A stretch of 10,549 nt of DNA from an uncultured Collinsella sp. (GCA_900752345.1 CAADVA010000074.1:1-10549), one strand, 5' to 3'. Shown: positions 1 to 6,228, counted from the first letter of the stretch. Notes: generated by a model from the sequence alone, not told the origin. Program-made: numbers and translations.

Positions 1-564
1 AGGAATGCCCTCGTTGAGCAGCGGCTGGATATCGGTCTTTGCGTACACGCCGCAGCGGCCCGAGACCTCGTGGACGGTCGTTCCCCGGCTTGCGAGCTGC
101 TCGAACTCGCCCGATTCGGTGCCGACCCCCATGAGCTTTGCCATCTCGTCGATAAATGCACCGGTACCGCCTGCGCACGAGCCGTTCATGCGCATGTCGG
201 CAACCTCGATGCCTCCCTTATCGTTGGTGCGGAAGAAGATCATCTTGGCGTCTTGGCCGCCCAGCTCGATGGCGCAGCGCGTCTGCGGATAGAACCTGCT
301 GATCGCGAGCGCGTTGGCGACCACCTCCTGAACGTACGAGGCGCCCAGCGCGGTCGCGATATCGCGCGCACCCGAGCCGGTCACCGCAACGCGCAGCGAC
401 TCATGGGGAAAGCGCTCGGCGAGCTCGCCGAGCATGGCGCGCACGCTCGCTGTCTGACACGCCCCATGGCGGCGATATCCCCACCACGCCTCGGTCATAT
501 CCTCGTGCATCGCGTAAACTTTGGTTGTCGTCGACCCTACGTCCAGTCCTACTAGCAACGCCAT
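1..564 (-). CDS. 2-hydroxyacyl-CoA dehydratase activator (BcrA/BadF/HgdC-type ATPase), N-terminal part
   Basis: The first 188 codons are present and the gene runs off the left edge. The family is a homodimeric [4Fe-4S] ATPase that fires a low-potential electron into a 2-hydroxyacyl-CoA or benzoyl-CoA-type dehydratase/reductase. Seen here: the ASKHA phosphate-1 loop GLDVGSTTTK (residues 6-15), a second nucleotide motif ELGGQDAK (100-107), and NGSCAGGTGAF (127-137) with C130. RCGVYAKTDIQPL (170-182) follows, with C171. C130 and C171 match the two cysteines that hold the bridging cluster in HgdC. The wording of the 130 and 171 motifs is closer to the large fused activators (about 1400 residues with a DUF2229 part) than to the 260-residue HgdC form, so the full protein is probably large. 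That cannot be checked here. The ATG at 564 is preceded by GGAG about 6 bases upstream. A terminator upstream (647-680) isolates the gene, and a perfect palindrome at 614-634 suggests it is regulated by a repressor or activator. Confidence 0.9.
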   Translation of the reverse strand, partial: MALLVGLDVGSTTTKVYAMHEDMTEAWWGYRRHGACQTASVRAMLGELAERFPHESLRVAVTGSGARDIATALGASYVQEVVANALAISRFYPQTRCAIELGGQDAKMIFFRTNDKGGIEVADMRMNGSCAGGTGAFIDEMAKLMGVGTESGEFEQLASRGTTVHEVSGRCGVYAKTDIQPLLNEGIP

Positions 565-613
565 AATGCTCCGTCTCTCGCATTTTTCCTGCTAGAGATA
601 TACCACTCTACGT

Positions 614-634
614 AATACAACAGACTGTTGTATT
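614..634. promoter_or_regulatory. Perfect 21-bp palindrome, probable operator for the CoA-activator gene
   Basis: AATACAACAG, one central base, then the exact reverse complement CTGTTGTATT. It lies 50 bases upstream of the activator start, between the upstream terminator and the gene, where a promoter has to be. A weak -10-like TATATC follows downstream on the minus strand, which would put the palindrome over the -35 region. The size and symmetry suit a dimeric helix-turn-helix repressor (TetR, GntR or MarR type). No regulator gene is in the window, so the class is unknown. A role as a transcription factor site is inference; the symmetry is seen directly. Confidence 0.6.
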
Positions 635-646
635 TAAACTCCGTAT

Positions 647-680
647 AAAAAGCGGCTGCCGAAACGCTTCAGCAGCCGCC
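647..680 (-). terminator. Intrinsic terminator between the DUF2798 gene and the activator gene
   Basis: On the minus strand the 8-bp stem GCGGCTGC/GCAGCCGC (652-659 with 672-679) holds a 12-base loop that can form a small inner GAA/TTC stem. It is followed at once by TTTTT and an AT-rich stretch. It should end transcripts from the DUF2798 gene, leaving a 3' untranslated region of about 165 bases. Confidence 0.8.
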
Positions 681-791
681 GAATGCACCAACAGATTCTT
701 CTGCGCGCTAGCACGTCGGGCAACGGAGCAGCACGGGCCCTCCGGTCGTGCGCACCGCTCACGCCCGCGATGTCGCCGAGAGAGCTATCCA

Positions 792-843
792 CGCTTAGGG
801 CTCCAACCAAGCAAGTCGCCCGCGCTCAGCAGATCCCTAAGCG
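792..843 (-). repeat. Inverted repeat just after the DUF2798 stop codon
   Basis: Perfect 9-bp arms CGCTTAGGG (792-800) and CCCTAAGCG (835-843) enclose 34 bases. On the minus strand the first arm begins 2 bases after the TAG at 846-848. There is no T-tract, so it is not an ordinary terminator; a true terminator lies further on at 647-680. The rest of 681-791 shows only a weak 5-bp hairpin and no convincing gene. Confidence 0.55.
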
Positions 844-845
844 AG

Positions 846-1394
846 CTACTCGCACTCAGGAGCCATAGCCTGCTCCAAGAGCTCGGCATGCTCCTCCTTG
901 AAAACCGTCCCCACAGGGAAGGCGCGACGGAAGACGAAGTGGGAAATCGGACCGGCTACCAAAAGGTTCCACGGCAGCGCCATCACAAAATTATGCGGGA
1001 TGTTGATCATCCAGATCGCGGGCACGGAATACAGGTTCGCAAGGATGCCGCCGGGCATGTGCGTCAGACCCTCGCACGCGCCGTAGAGCGACATGATGAT
1101 GACCATGGGAACGACCATGCAGGAGCTGACGGCGATCGTCATGGCAAGCGGCGAGCTCTTACCCGGCGTGACCAGGAATTTAAAGGCGAAACCCTTGGCA
1201 AGGGGGCTGGCAACAAACCAGTCGCAGCACATGGCAAAAATGTAGGCAACGGGGAAGCCGAGCCACGCGGCGGCAACAACCTCGCCGTTGATGGCCCCAT
1301 GCTGCAGGGCAACGTTGTAGATGCTCATCCAGAGCACCATGCAAAAGCACATGATAAAGGTGAACAGCAGGCTCTCTCGTTTGTTGATAGGCAT
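846..1394 (-). CDS. DUF2798-family four-helix membrane protein
   Basis: A 182-residue integral membrane protein of unknown function. Four hydrophobic segments can be read at about 9-29, 39-60, 83-104 and 128-152. They form two similar halves, each with a start like a short charged stretch, then a helix, then a loop with N or H G and a second helix. That two-times-two arrangement is the pattern of DUF2798 proteins, and the assignment rests on it plus overall style, so it is moderate. The C-terminus is acidic and cytoplasmic-looking. The frame is open 20 codons further upstream, but the ATG at 1394 is chosen because AAAGGA lies 11 bases before it and the extension looks non-coding and arginine-rich. 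The leader carries a terminator-like hairpin (1440-1487). No neighbour suggests a substrate; the family is sometimes met near stress or transport genes, but nothing here supports a specific role. Confidence 0.75.
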   Translation of the reverse strand: MPINKRESLLFTFIMCFCMVLWMSIYNVALQHGAINGEVVAAAWLGFPVAYIFAMCCDWFVASPLAKGFAFKFLVTPGKSSPLAMTIAVSSCMVVPMVIIMSLYGACEGLTHMPGGILANLYSVPAIWMINIPHNFVMALPWNLLVAGPISHFVFRRAFPVGTVFKEEHAELLEQAMAPECE

Positions 1395-1439
1395 AAAGGG
1401 CGAAATCCTTTCTGTGTTACGCCGCAACGCCACGCAACA

Positions 1440-1487
1440 AAAATGGGCGGGCAAGATGGAGCTGTTGGGACTTCATCTCGCCCGCCC
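1440..1487 (-). terminator. Strong GC-rich hairpin with T-tract, terminator or leader attenuator
   Basis: Arms GGGCGGGC (1445-1452) and GCCCGCCC (1480-1487) pair perfectly. After one mismatch the stem continues with AGATG/CATCT and a further 3 pairs. On the minus strand it is followed by ATTTTTG. It lies 220 bases after the ThrE-like stop and about 50 bases before the DUF2798 start. It may simply end the exporter transcript. However, no good promoter fits between it and the DUF2798 gene, so it may be read through or act as an attenuator. Confidence 0.75.
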
Positions 1488-1601
1488 GTGGTACGTGCGT
1501 CTGCGACTACTTATGTGGTGGAACTACCCTAACACGAACGGCGCGCGCTTCGTAAGCGTTGAGTTTGTGGAGATGCAGGGCACCAATAATCCCCCGACCC
1601 C

Positions 1602-1674
1602 ATAAGTTGCGGTGGAATACGGACTGTTTTGACCCTTTAAGCAGCAATTCAGTCCCTATTTCACCGCAACTCAT
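1602..1674. repeat. 73-base imperfect inverted repeat, REP-like or MITE-like
   Basis: Two 36-base arms meet at 1638. Reading outward in, pairs are lost at only one position in the outer 16 (plus one G-T), one at 1620/1656, two at 1627-1628 and three at 1632-1634. The outer arm core is AGTTGCGGTG with its exact complement CACCGCAACT, and the inner core is GGACTG/CAGTCC. It would form a long hairpin in either strand. It directly abuts the smaller palindrome at 1675-1707, making a tandem pair downstream of the ThrE-like gene. No coding function is seen. Confidence 0.8.
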
Positions 1675-1707
1675 TTGGTGCAAAGTAACCTGTCCCCCTT
1701 GCACCAA
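1675..1707. repeat. REP-like palindrome with GGGACAGGTT loop core (copy 1)
   Basis: Perfect 9-bp arms TTGGTGCAA (1675-1683) and TTGCACCAA (1699-1707) hold a 15-base loop. On the minus strand the loop includes GGGGGACAGGTTAC. The element starts on the very next base after the TAA (1708-1710) of the ThrE-like gene. The same loop core sits in a different stem after rph (9383-9419). A conserved GGGACAGG core with variable arms is a style I know from REP sequences linked to IS200-like REP-associated tyrosine transposases; that link is inference. Confidence 0.7.
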
Positions 1708-3276
1708 TTAGCTGGTGTGGCGCCAGCGAGGGTCGGTGAGCGTACGCGCCACACCCAGACCAACGGGCAAAAACGCCACGATGAGTACTGCACGCACAAA
1801 CCAACCGAGCATATTGACCGTGTCGAAGGTACACATGTAATACATTGAGCGATACAGATACAAGCCCGGCACCATAATGACAATTGATGGCACCGTGAGG
1901 GCGATACGTGGGTAGGTGAGCTTGATTTCTGCCAGACTTGCCAGAAGGCCCGATACGAGCGCCCCGATAAATGCAGCCGCCTCGGGAGGCATGCCTACGC
2001 TCAAGCCCAGGAACGGAAGCATCGTCGGCGCATCGACGAGCGTAAGGCGCAAGGTATTAGACACGGCGCCGATGAGCCCTGCCGCCGCTGCCATCTTTAC
2101 CGGACTGTTGAACATAACCGAGAAGCCAAATACGCCGATAAAGCTCATCAGTATGCGCAAGAGCGTAAGAGCCAACGGCGAGAGACCAAGCGGGGCGAAG
2201 TCATCCGGCGCCAGTCCCACACACTCAGCAACCATCCAACCTACGAGGGTCGCCATCACAATAATCGACACAGCATACGAAAGACGCTCGATACCGCTTC
2301 GCATGTCAAGCTTAGCGATGTCGAGGCCTGCCGTAATGAGGGGAAAGCCGGGAATCACAAAGAGCATGGCGCCGATATAGCCTTCTTGGTGCGACATTGC
2401 CCCTGGAATGACCTGGCTAAGGCCGAGCAATGCCAGCAGATACGAAACGCAAGCGAGCGCAACGCCAGTCGTCAGCGCGCTGAACTGGCCAAGACCCTGC
2501 TTGAGAATATGGGAGCGAGCAAAGTTGCCGACACCAGCGCCTACGAACGCGCAGGCCATCTCGATAGGGCCGCCGCCGAGCAAAAAGACGAAGGCGCCGC
2601 AAGCACAGGCTGCCGCAAGGCCCTGTTGCCAGGGAGCGTAATCGGGCTTTGAGCTCTCAACGGTCTTGAGCATCTCGTGGTACTCGTGCACGGTAAACCG
2701 GCGCCCGTAAATCTCGATTTCCTTTAGGAAGCTCTCCATCATCCAAATGCGATGAGTATTGACCCCCGTTGTGGGTAGGCTGACGACCTCGTTAAAGCAG
2801 TGGCCATCTTCGATGCAGGTGCACTCAAACGACAGAAGACTCAGGTCGACGTGAATCGTGACGCCGAGTACGGCAGCAACACGATTCATGGTATCGCGCA
2901 CGCGCCAGGCACCTGTTCCGCTTGCCAGCATGAGCATGCCGGTGCGGCAGATAATGGATGACTTATCGGTGAGCGGCGCATCGACGGCAAGTTCATTGCC
3001 TGCCGTCACGATCTGGTGCCAGTCAGTTTTCATATGGAGTGCGCCGGCACGAGCGCCGTGGTGCATGGGGACTCTCGAAAGCAGCGAGTCCAGGCGCGAA
3101 GACTGTGGGGGCTCTGCTGATTCGACCTCGTCCTCGTCGGGCTCTTCACCAACAAGGTCGAAGGCATCGAGCGACGCCGGCTCGCGACGATCGATCAGCT
3201 CCTCGTCCTCATCATCAAAGTAGTTGAACTGATCGAGCATGTCCTCTTCGATTGCACGCTCGCTCGCGTCGTCCAT
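1708..3276 (-). CDS. ThrE-family threonine/serine exporter-like membrane protein
   Basis: A 522-residue membrane protein. After a strongly acidic N-terminal stretch (about 1-60, rich in D and E) comes the ThrE N-terminal domain, from about residue 108. It begins with MLMLASGTGAWRVRDTMNRV, the usual opening of this family, then a soluble segment. Membrane helices begin at about 218. A signature PGFPLITAGLDIAKLD lies near 309-324. The second hydrophobic block, about 368-515, corresponds to the DUF3815/ThrE-2 part, so both halves of the transporter are fused in one chain. Family members export threonine and serine by proton motive force; the substrate here is inferred. The ATG at 3276 is preferred over the one 11 codons upstream because GGAAGGGAG lies 7 bases before it. 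The acidic tail is cytoplasmic and could be regulatory. The gene stands alone: 389 bases separate it from lysS, and palindromes follow the stop immediately. Confidence 0.88.
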   Translation of the reverse strand: MDDASERAIEEDMLDQFNYFDDEDEELIDRREPASLDAFDLVGEEPDEDEVESAEPPQSSRLDSLLSRVPMHHGARAGALHMKTDWHQIVTAGNELAVDAPLTDKSSIICRTGMLMLASGTGAWRVRDTMNRVAAVLGVTIHVDLSLLSFECTCIEDGHCFNEVVSLPTTGVNTHRIWMMESFLKEIEIYGRRFTVHEYHEMLKTVESSKPDYAPWQQGLAAACACGAFVFLLGGGPIEMACAFVGAGVGNFARSHILKQGLGQFSALTTGVALACVSYLLALLGLSQVIPGAMSHQEGYIGAMLFVIPGFPLITAGLDIAKLDMRSGIERLSYAVSIIVMATLVGWMVAECVGLAPDDFAPLGLSPLALTLLRILMSFIGVFGFSVMFNSPVKMAAAAGLIGAVSNTLRLTLVDAPTMLPFLGLSVGMPPEAAAFIGALVSGLLASLAEIKLTYPRIALTVPSIVIMVPGLYLYRSMYYMCTFDTVNMLGWFVRAVLIVAFLPVGLGVARTLTDPRWRHTS

Positions 3277-3369
3277 ATAGACGCTCCCTTCCTGCCGACT
3301 AACTCCCATCCTAGGCAGCGACGGCTAAAGGAAACATAAAAGAGACGACTGTCATGCGAGCCATGTGTG

Positions 3370-3415
3370 CAATAGCCGTTGGGTAGTCGTTTGAGAACGC
3401 CCCCAATGACTATTG
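3370..3415. repeat. Imperfect inverted repeat in the leader region of the ThrE-like gene
   Basis: Arms of 14 bases, CAATAGCCGTTGGG (3370-3383) and CCCAATGACTATTG (3402-3415), differ from perfect pairing at one position plus one G-T wobble. Inside the loop, CGTT/AACG (3388-3391 with 3396-3399) adds a second stem with a TGAG loop. It lies about 95 bases upstream of the exporter start. It might be an RNA structure in the 5' leader or a protein-binding site. Confidence 0.5.
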
Positions 3416-3551
3416 ACGGCCAAGGCAACGCCGATGCCCTGGCAACAACAGCGAAAGCCCGCCAGAGCGAGCAAGGTCCTTTTGGAGCGAGATGACACCA
3501 TAGGTTGAGCAAAAGTCAGCGAGCGGGCCACATTTGTGACAAGGTGACGTG

Positions 3552-3586
3552 AAACGAAAGGGCGCCGACCTTCTGGTCGCGCCCTT
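3552..3586 (-). terminator. Likely intrinsic terminator of lysS
   Basis: On the minus strand, an 8-bp stem AAGGGCGC/GCGCCCTT continues, past one bulged base, into GACC/GGTC with a 4-base AGAA loop. It is followed by TTTCGTTTCAC. The T-run is broken but the stem is strong. It lies about 80 bases after the lysS stop and downstream of the 28-base palindrome. Confidence 0.65.
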
Positions 3587-3634
3587 GAAGTTGAACGTCA
3601 GATTGTCCAAATGCGGCCCGCGCAGCGTCGAGCC

Positions 3635-3662
3635 GTTACGCGGTTTGGTAAAACCGCGTAAC
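3635..3662. repeat. 28-base perfect hairpin element, copy 1 (after lysS)
   Basis: Arms GTTACGCGGTTT (3635-3646) and AAACCGCGTAAC (3651-3662) pair perfectly around the loop GGTA. It begins 3 bases after the lysS TAA at 3666-3668. A base-for-base identical copy follows dtd at 8152-8179, and identity between the two stops exactly at the arm ends. No T-tract follows on either strand, so it is not a classic intrinsic terminator. Confidence 0.9.
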
Positions 3663-3665
3663 TAG

Positions 3666-5630
3666 TTAGTACATCTTTGCGCCGGCGGGGATGGAAGCGT
3701 CGAGCTGGATCAGGTTGAGGCGCTCCTCGCCCTCCTCCTCGTGGATGGCGCTGATCAGCATACCGCAGCTGGGAATACCCATCATCTTGCGCGGAGGCAG
3801 ATTGGTGATGGCGAGCAGCGTCTTACCGACCAGGTCCTCGGGCTCATAGTAGCCATGGATGCCGGAGAGGATGGTGCGGTCGGTGCCGGTGCCGTCATCG
3901 AGCGTAAAGTTCAGCAGCTTCTTGGACTTCTTGACGGCCTCGCATGCCTTGACCTTCACAGCGCGGAAATCGCTCTTGGAGAAGGTATCAAAGTCGACGA
4001 ATTCCTCGAACAGCGGCTCAACGGCGATCTTGGAGTAATCGAGCGTGGGCTTGAGCGGCTTGACGAACGGGCTTGCGGCGTTGCCGGCCTCGGCAGCCTT
4101 GGCAGCGGCGGCACCGGACTGGAAACCCTTCTCGGGCTTCATGTGCGGGAACAGCAGGACGTCGCGAATGGAAGCCTGGTTGGTGAGCAGCATGACCACG
4201 CGATCGATACCGATGCCGATGCCGCCCGCGGGAGGCATACCGTACTCGAGGGCGCGCACGTAGTCCTCGTCGTACTCCATAGCCTCGTCGTCGCCGCCGG
4301 CCTTCTCAGCCATCTGGGCAGCAAAGCGCTCGGCCTGGTCGACCGGGTCGTTGAGCTCGGAGAATGCGTTGGCGTACTCGTGGCCGGCGATGACCAGCTC
4401 AAAGCGGTGCGTCAGGCGCGGATCGTCCTCAAAACGCTTGGCAAGCGGGCTGACCTCGATGGGGTAATCGCATACGAAGGTCGGGTTGACGATGGTGTCC
4501 TCGCCCAGCTCATCGTAAATCTCGGCGATGATCTTGCCAGCAGTCCACTCGGGCTTAATCTCCAGGCCCTTCTCGCGTGCGGCGGCGGCAAGCTCCTCGA
4601 CCGGCGTGTCGATGGTGACCTGCTTGCCGAGCACGTCCGAGACGATGTCGGTCATGGGACGGCTTGCCCACTCACCGGAAAGATCGATGGTCTGACCCTG
4701 GTACTCAATGACCTCGGGGTTGCCGATGGCCTTGTTGGCAGCCTTGATGACACCCTGGGCGAGCGCCTTCATGCCCTCGAGGTCGGAGAAGGCACGGTAG
4801 GCCTCCATCGTGGTGAACTCGGGGTTGTGGGTAAGGTCCATGCCCTCGTTACGGAAGATGCGGCCAATCTCGAAGACACGCTCAAAGCCACCGACGATGC
4901 AGCGCTTGAGGTGCAGCTCGGTAGCAATGCGCAGGTAGCACTCTTGATCGAGCGCGTTGAAGTGCGTGATGAACGGCTTAGCCGTAGCGCCACCCTGGAT
5001 AGCCTGCAGAATGGGGGTCTCGACCTCCATATAGCCGTCGGACTCCATAAAGCGGCGGAAGGTGGAGAGAATCTGCGAGCGCTTACGGAAGGTCTCGCGA
5101 ACATCGTCGTTGGCAATCAGGTCGACATAACGCTGACGATAACGGGTCTCCTTGTCGGAGAGGCCGTGGAACTTCTCGGGCAGCGGGCGAACGGCCTTGG
5201 AGAGCAGCGTCGCGCTCTTGGGGGCGACGGAAAGCTGGCCACGCTTGGTGCGCACGACCACGCCGGTAACGCCCAGGATATCGCCAAGGTCGAGGGCCTT
5301 GAGCGTGTTCCAGGCCGCCTCGTCCATGTCGTTAATACGGCAGAACAGCTGAATCTCGGCAGTCGTGTCGCGCACGACGATGAACATGATCTTGCCCTGA
5401 CCGCGCTTGGCGACCACGCGGCCGCCGATCTTCACAATGTCCTCGGTATCTTCGCCATCGGCGAGATCGGCATACTTAGCCTCAATGTCGACGACATAGT
5501 CCTCGATCTCGGAGTGCTCGGGATAGGGGTTCTGGCCCGCCTCGAACAGGGCGGCGCGCTTGGCCAGGCGGGTGGCGCGCTCGTCGTTGAGCGTCGATGC
5601 CTGATCGGCGGCGTTCTGGTTCTCTGCCAT
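3666..5630 (-). CDS. lysS: Lysyl-tRNA synthetase, class II, with C-terminal MetRS-type tRNA-binding domain
   Basis: Charges tRNA-Lys with lysine using ATP, in the cytoplasm. The chain is 654 residues, whereas bacterial class II LysRS is usually near 490-510. Order of parts: an N-terminal helix and OB-fold anticodon-binding domain (about 60-145); class II motif 1 around 191-208 (GYMEVETP); motif 2 at 252-276 with FEIGRIFRNEGMD and the following PEFTTMEAY; motif 3 near 469-478 with GIGIGIDR. After an alanine-rich linker (about 503-530) comes an extra OB-fold domain (about 545-654). Its SKSDFRAVKV, ILSGIHGYYEPEDLVGK, NLPPRKMMG and SCGMLISA match the Trbp111/EMAP II-like domain found at the C-terminus of MetRS. 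The start has GAGGAG 7 bases upstream. greA lies just upstream, and a terminator-like hairpin sits between the two. I am sure of the enzyme; the extra domain's role in tRNA affinity or dimerisation is known for MetRS and inferred here. Confidence 0.97.
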   Translation of the reverse strand: MAENQNAADQASTLNDERATRLAKRAALFEAGQNPYPEHSEIEDYVVDIEAKYADLADGEDTEDIVKIGGRVVAKRGQGKIMFIVVRDTTAEIQLFCRINDMDEAAWNTLKALDLGDILGVTGVVVRTKRGQLSVAPKSATLLSKAVRPLPEKFHGLSDKETRYRQRYVDLIANDDVRETFRKRSQILSTFRRFMESDGYMEVETPILQAIQGGATAKPFITHFNALDQECYLRIATELHLKRCIVGGFERVFEIGRIFRNEGMDLTHNPEFTTMEAYRAFSDLEGMKALAQGVIKAANKAIGNPEVIEYQGQTIDLSGEWASRPMTDIVSDVLGKQVTIDTPVEELAAAAREKGLEIKPEWTAGKIIAEIYDELGEDTIVNPTFVCDYPIEVSPLAKRFEDDPRLTHRFELVIAGHEYANAFSELNDPVDQAERFAAQMAEKAGGDDEAMEYDEDYVRALEYGMPPAGGIGIGIDRVVMLLTNQASIRDVLLFPHMKPEKGFQSGAAAAKAAEAGNAASPFVKPLKPTLDYSKIAVEPLFEEFVDFDTFSKSDFRAVKVKACEAVKKSKKLLNFTLDDGTGTDRTILSGIHGYYEPEDLVGKTLLAITNLPPRKMMGIPSCGMLISAIHEEEGEERLNLIQLDASIPAGAKMY

Positions 5631-5648
5631 AAGTTAGCTCCTCAAACT

Positions 5649-5681
5649 AAAACGCTCCCCAGGATTCGGTCCCAGGGAGCG
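5649..5681 (-). terminator. Terminator-like hairpin between greA and lysS
   Basis: On the minus strand CGCTCCC/GGGAGCG (5653-5659 with 5675-5681) forms a 7-bp GC-rich stem with a small inner GGA/TCC pairing. It is followed by TTTTAGTTT. The T-run leads directly into GAGGAG, the lysS ribosome binding site. Only 28 bases separate the hairpin from the greA stop, so lysS transcripts started upstream must cross it. It probably acts as a partial terminator or attenuator. Confidence 0.7.
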
Positions 5682-5709
5682 AAAACATACCTTTACGCGG
5701 GACCGTGGT

Positions 5710-6180
5710 CTAGCGTGCGATCTTGGCGATGGTGTAGACGCGAGTCTTGCCGGAAGGCGTAACGACCTCGACGGAGTCGCCCTCGCCGTGACCGATGATG
5801 GCGTGACCGACCGGAGACTCGTTGGAAATCTTGTGCTCGAGCGAGTTGGTCTCGGTGGTACCGACGAGCGTGACTTCCATGACCTCGCCGTTGGGATCAA
5901 TCAGCGAAACGGTGGAACCGATGGAGACGGTCAGGTCGCCCGTGGTGGCAGCAACCTGAGCGTTGGCGAGGATGGCCTGGATCTCGGCAATACGAGCGGC
6001 GTTCTGGGCCTGCTTGTCCTTAGCGGCGTCGTACTCGGAGTTCTCCGAAAGGTCGCCGAACGCGCGGGCTTCCTTGATGTCCTCGACGATCTCCTTGGCG
6101 TAATCGCCCTCACGCCAAGCGAGCTCCTCGACGAGCTTCTGGCGGCCCTCAGCGGTCAGTACGATCTGGCTTGCGTCCAT
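5710..6180 (-). CDS. greA: Transcription elongation factor GreA
   Basis: Binds the secondary channel of RNA polymerase and stimulates cleavage of backtracked transcripts. The 156-residue product has the family's two parts. The N-terminal coiled coil (about 1-76) carries the tip motif GDLSENSEYDAAK (42-54); the acidic residues D43 and E46 correspond to the metal-coordinating pair. The FKBP-like C-terminal domain (about 82-156) has ISNESPVGHAIIGHGEGD (118-135) and a Y-x-I ending. The length equals the usual 155-160. The frame is open 10 codons further upstream, but the ATG at 6180 is chosen because GGGGAG lies 8 bases before it. A terminator for tatA lies 48 bases upstream, so greA should have its own promoter in 6181-6228. 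A TTGACA on the minus strand (6216-6221) is a possible -35, but no convincing -10 follows at the right distance. lysS follows after 79 bases. Confidence 0.97.
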   Translation of the reverse strand: MDASQIVLTAEGRQKLVEELAWREGDYAKEIVEDIKEARAFGDLSENSEYDAAKDKQAQNAARIAEIQAILANAQVAATTGDLTVSIGSTVSLIDPNGEVMEVTLVGTTETNSLEHKISNESPVGHAIIGHGEGDSVEVVTPSGKTRVYTIAKIAR

Positions 6181-6228
6181 ACGGATATCTCCCCAACTCT
6201 GATCAAACAATCAACTGTCAACAAAACG

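Larger units (their letters stand above)
3277..3665. other. 389-base intergenic region between lysS and the ThrE-like gene
   Basis: No gene is convincing here. It holds, in transcription order, the 28-base hairpin after lysS (3635-3662), a terminator (3552-3586), a structured inverted repeat (3370-3415) and presumably the promoter of the ThrE-like gene. I could not find a clear -35/-10 pair; a TATGTT lies about 50 bases upstream of the ATG without a good partner. Three GAGCGAG/CAGCGAG-type short repeats occur between 3460 and 3520. The open frames crossing the region are rich in arginine, serine and cysteine and have no ribosome binding site. Confidence 0.6.

Noticed and set aside
888..1532. 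214-codon open frame on the plus strand opposite the DUF2798 gene
   Set aside because: Very rich in H, R, G and D with no hydrophobic core, whereas the minus strand encodes four clean membrane helices.
1507..1707. Minus-strand open frame through the 1602-1707 repeats as a small gene
   Set aside because: The sequence is dominated by inverted repeats, there is no ribosome binding site, and the product matches nothing I recognise.
3195..3610. Minus-strand open frames in the lysS-exporter gap
   Set aside because: No ribosome binding site, cysteine- and arginine-rich products, and overlap with hairpins and the exporter start.
5631..5709. T-box riboswitch before lysS
   Set aside because: The gap is far too short and lacks a specifier loop and the conserved T-box sequence; only a terminator-like hairpin is present.
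3741..5762. 673-codon open frame on the plus strand opposite lysS and greA
   Set aside because: It is the antisense of two well-supported genes in GC-rich DNA, where long antisense frames are expected. The product is a low-complexity mix of L, G, D and V with no family motif.
6181..6228. TTGACA at 6216-6221 as a full greA promoter
   Set aside because: A perfect -35 hexamer on the minus strand, but no TATAAT-like box at 15-19 bases; kept only as a remark under greA.
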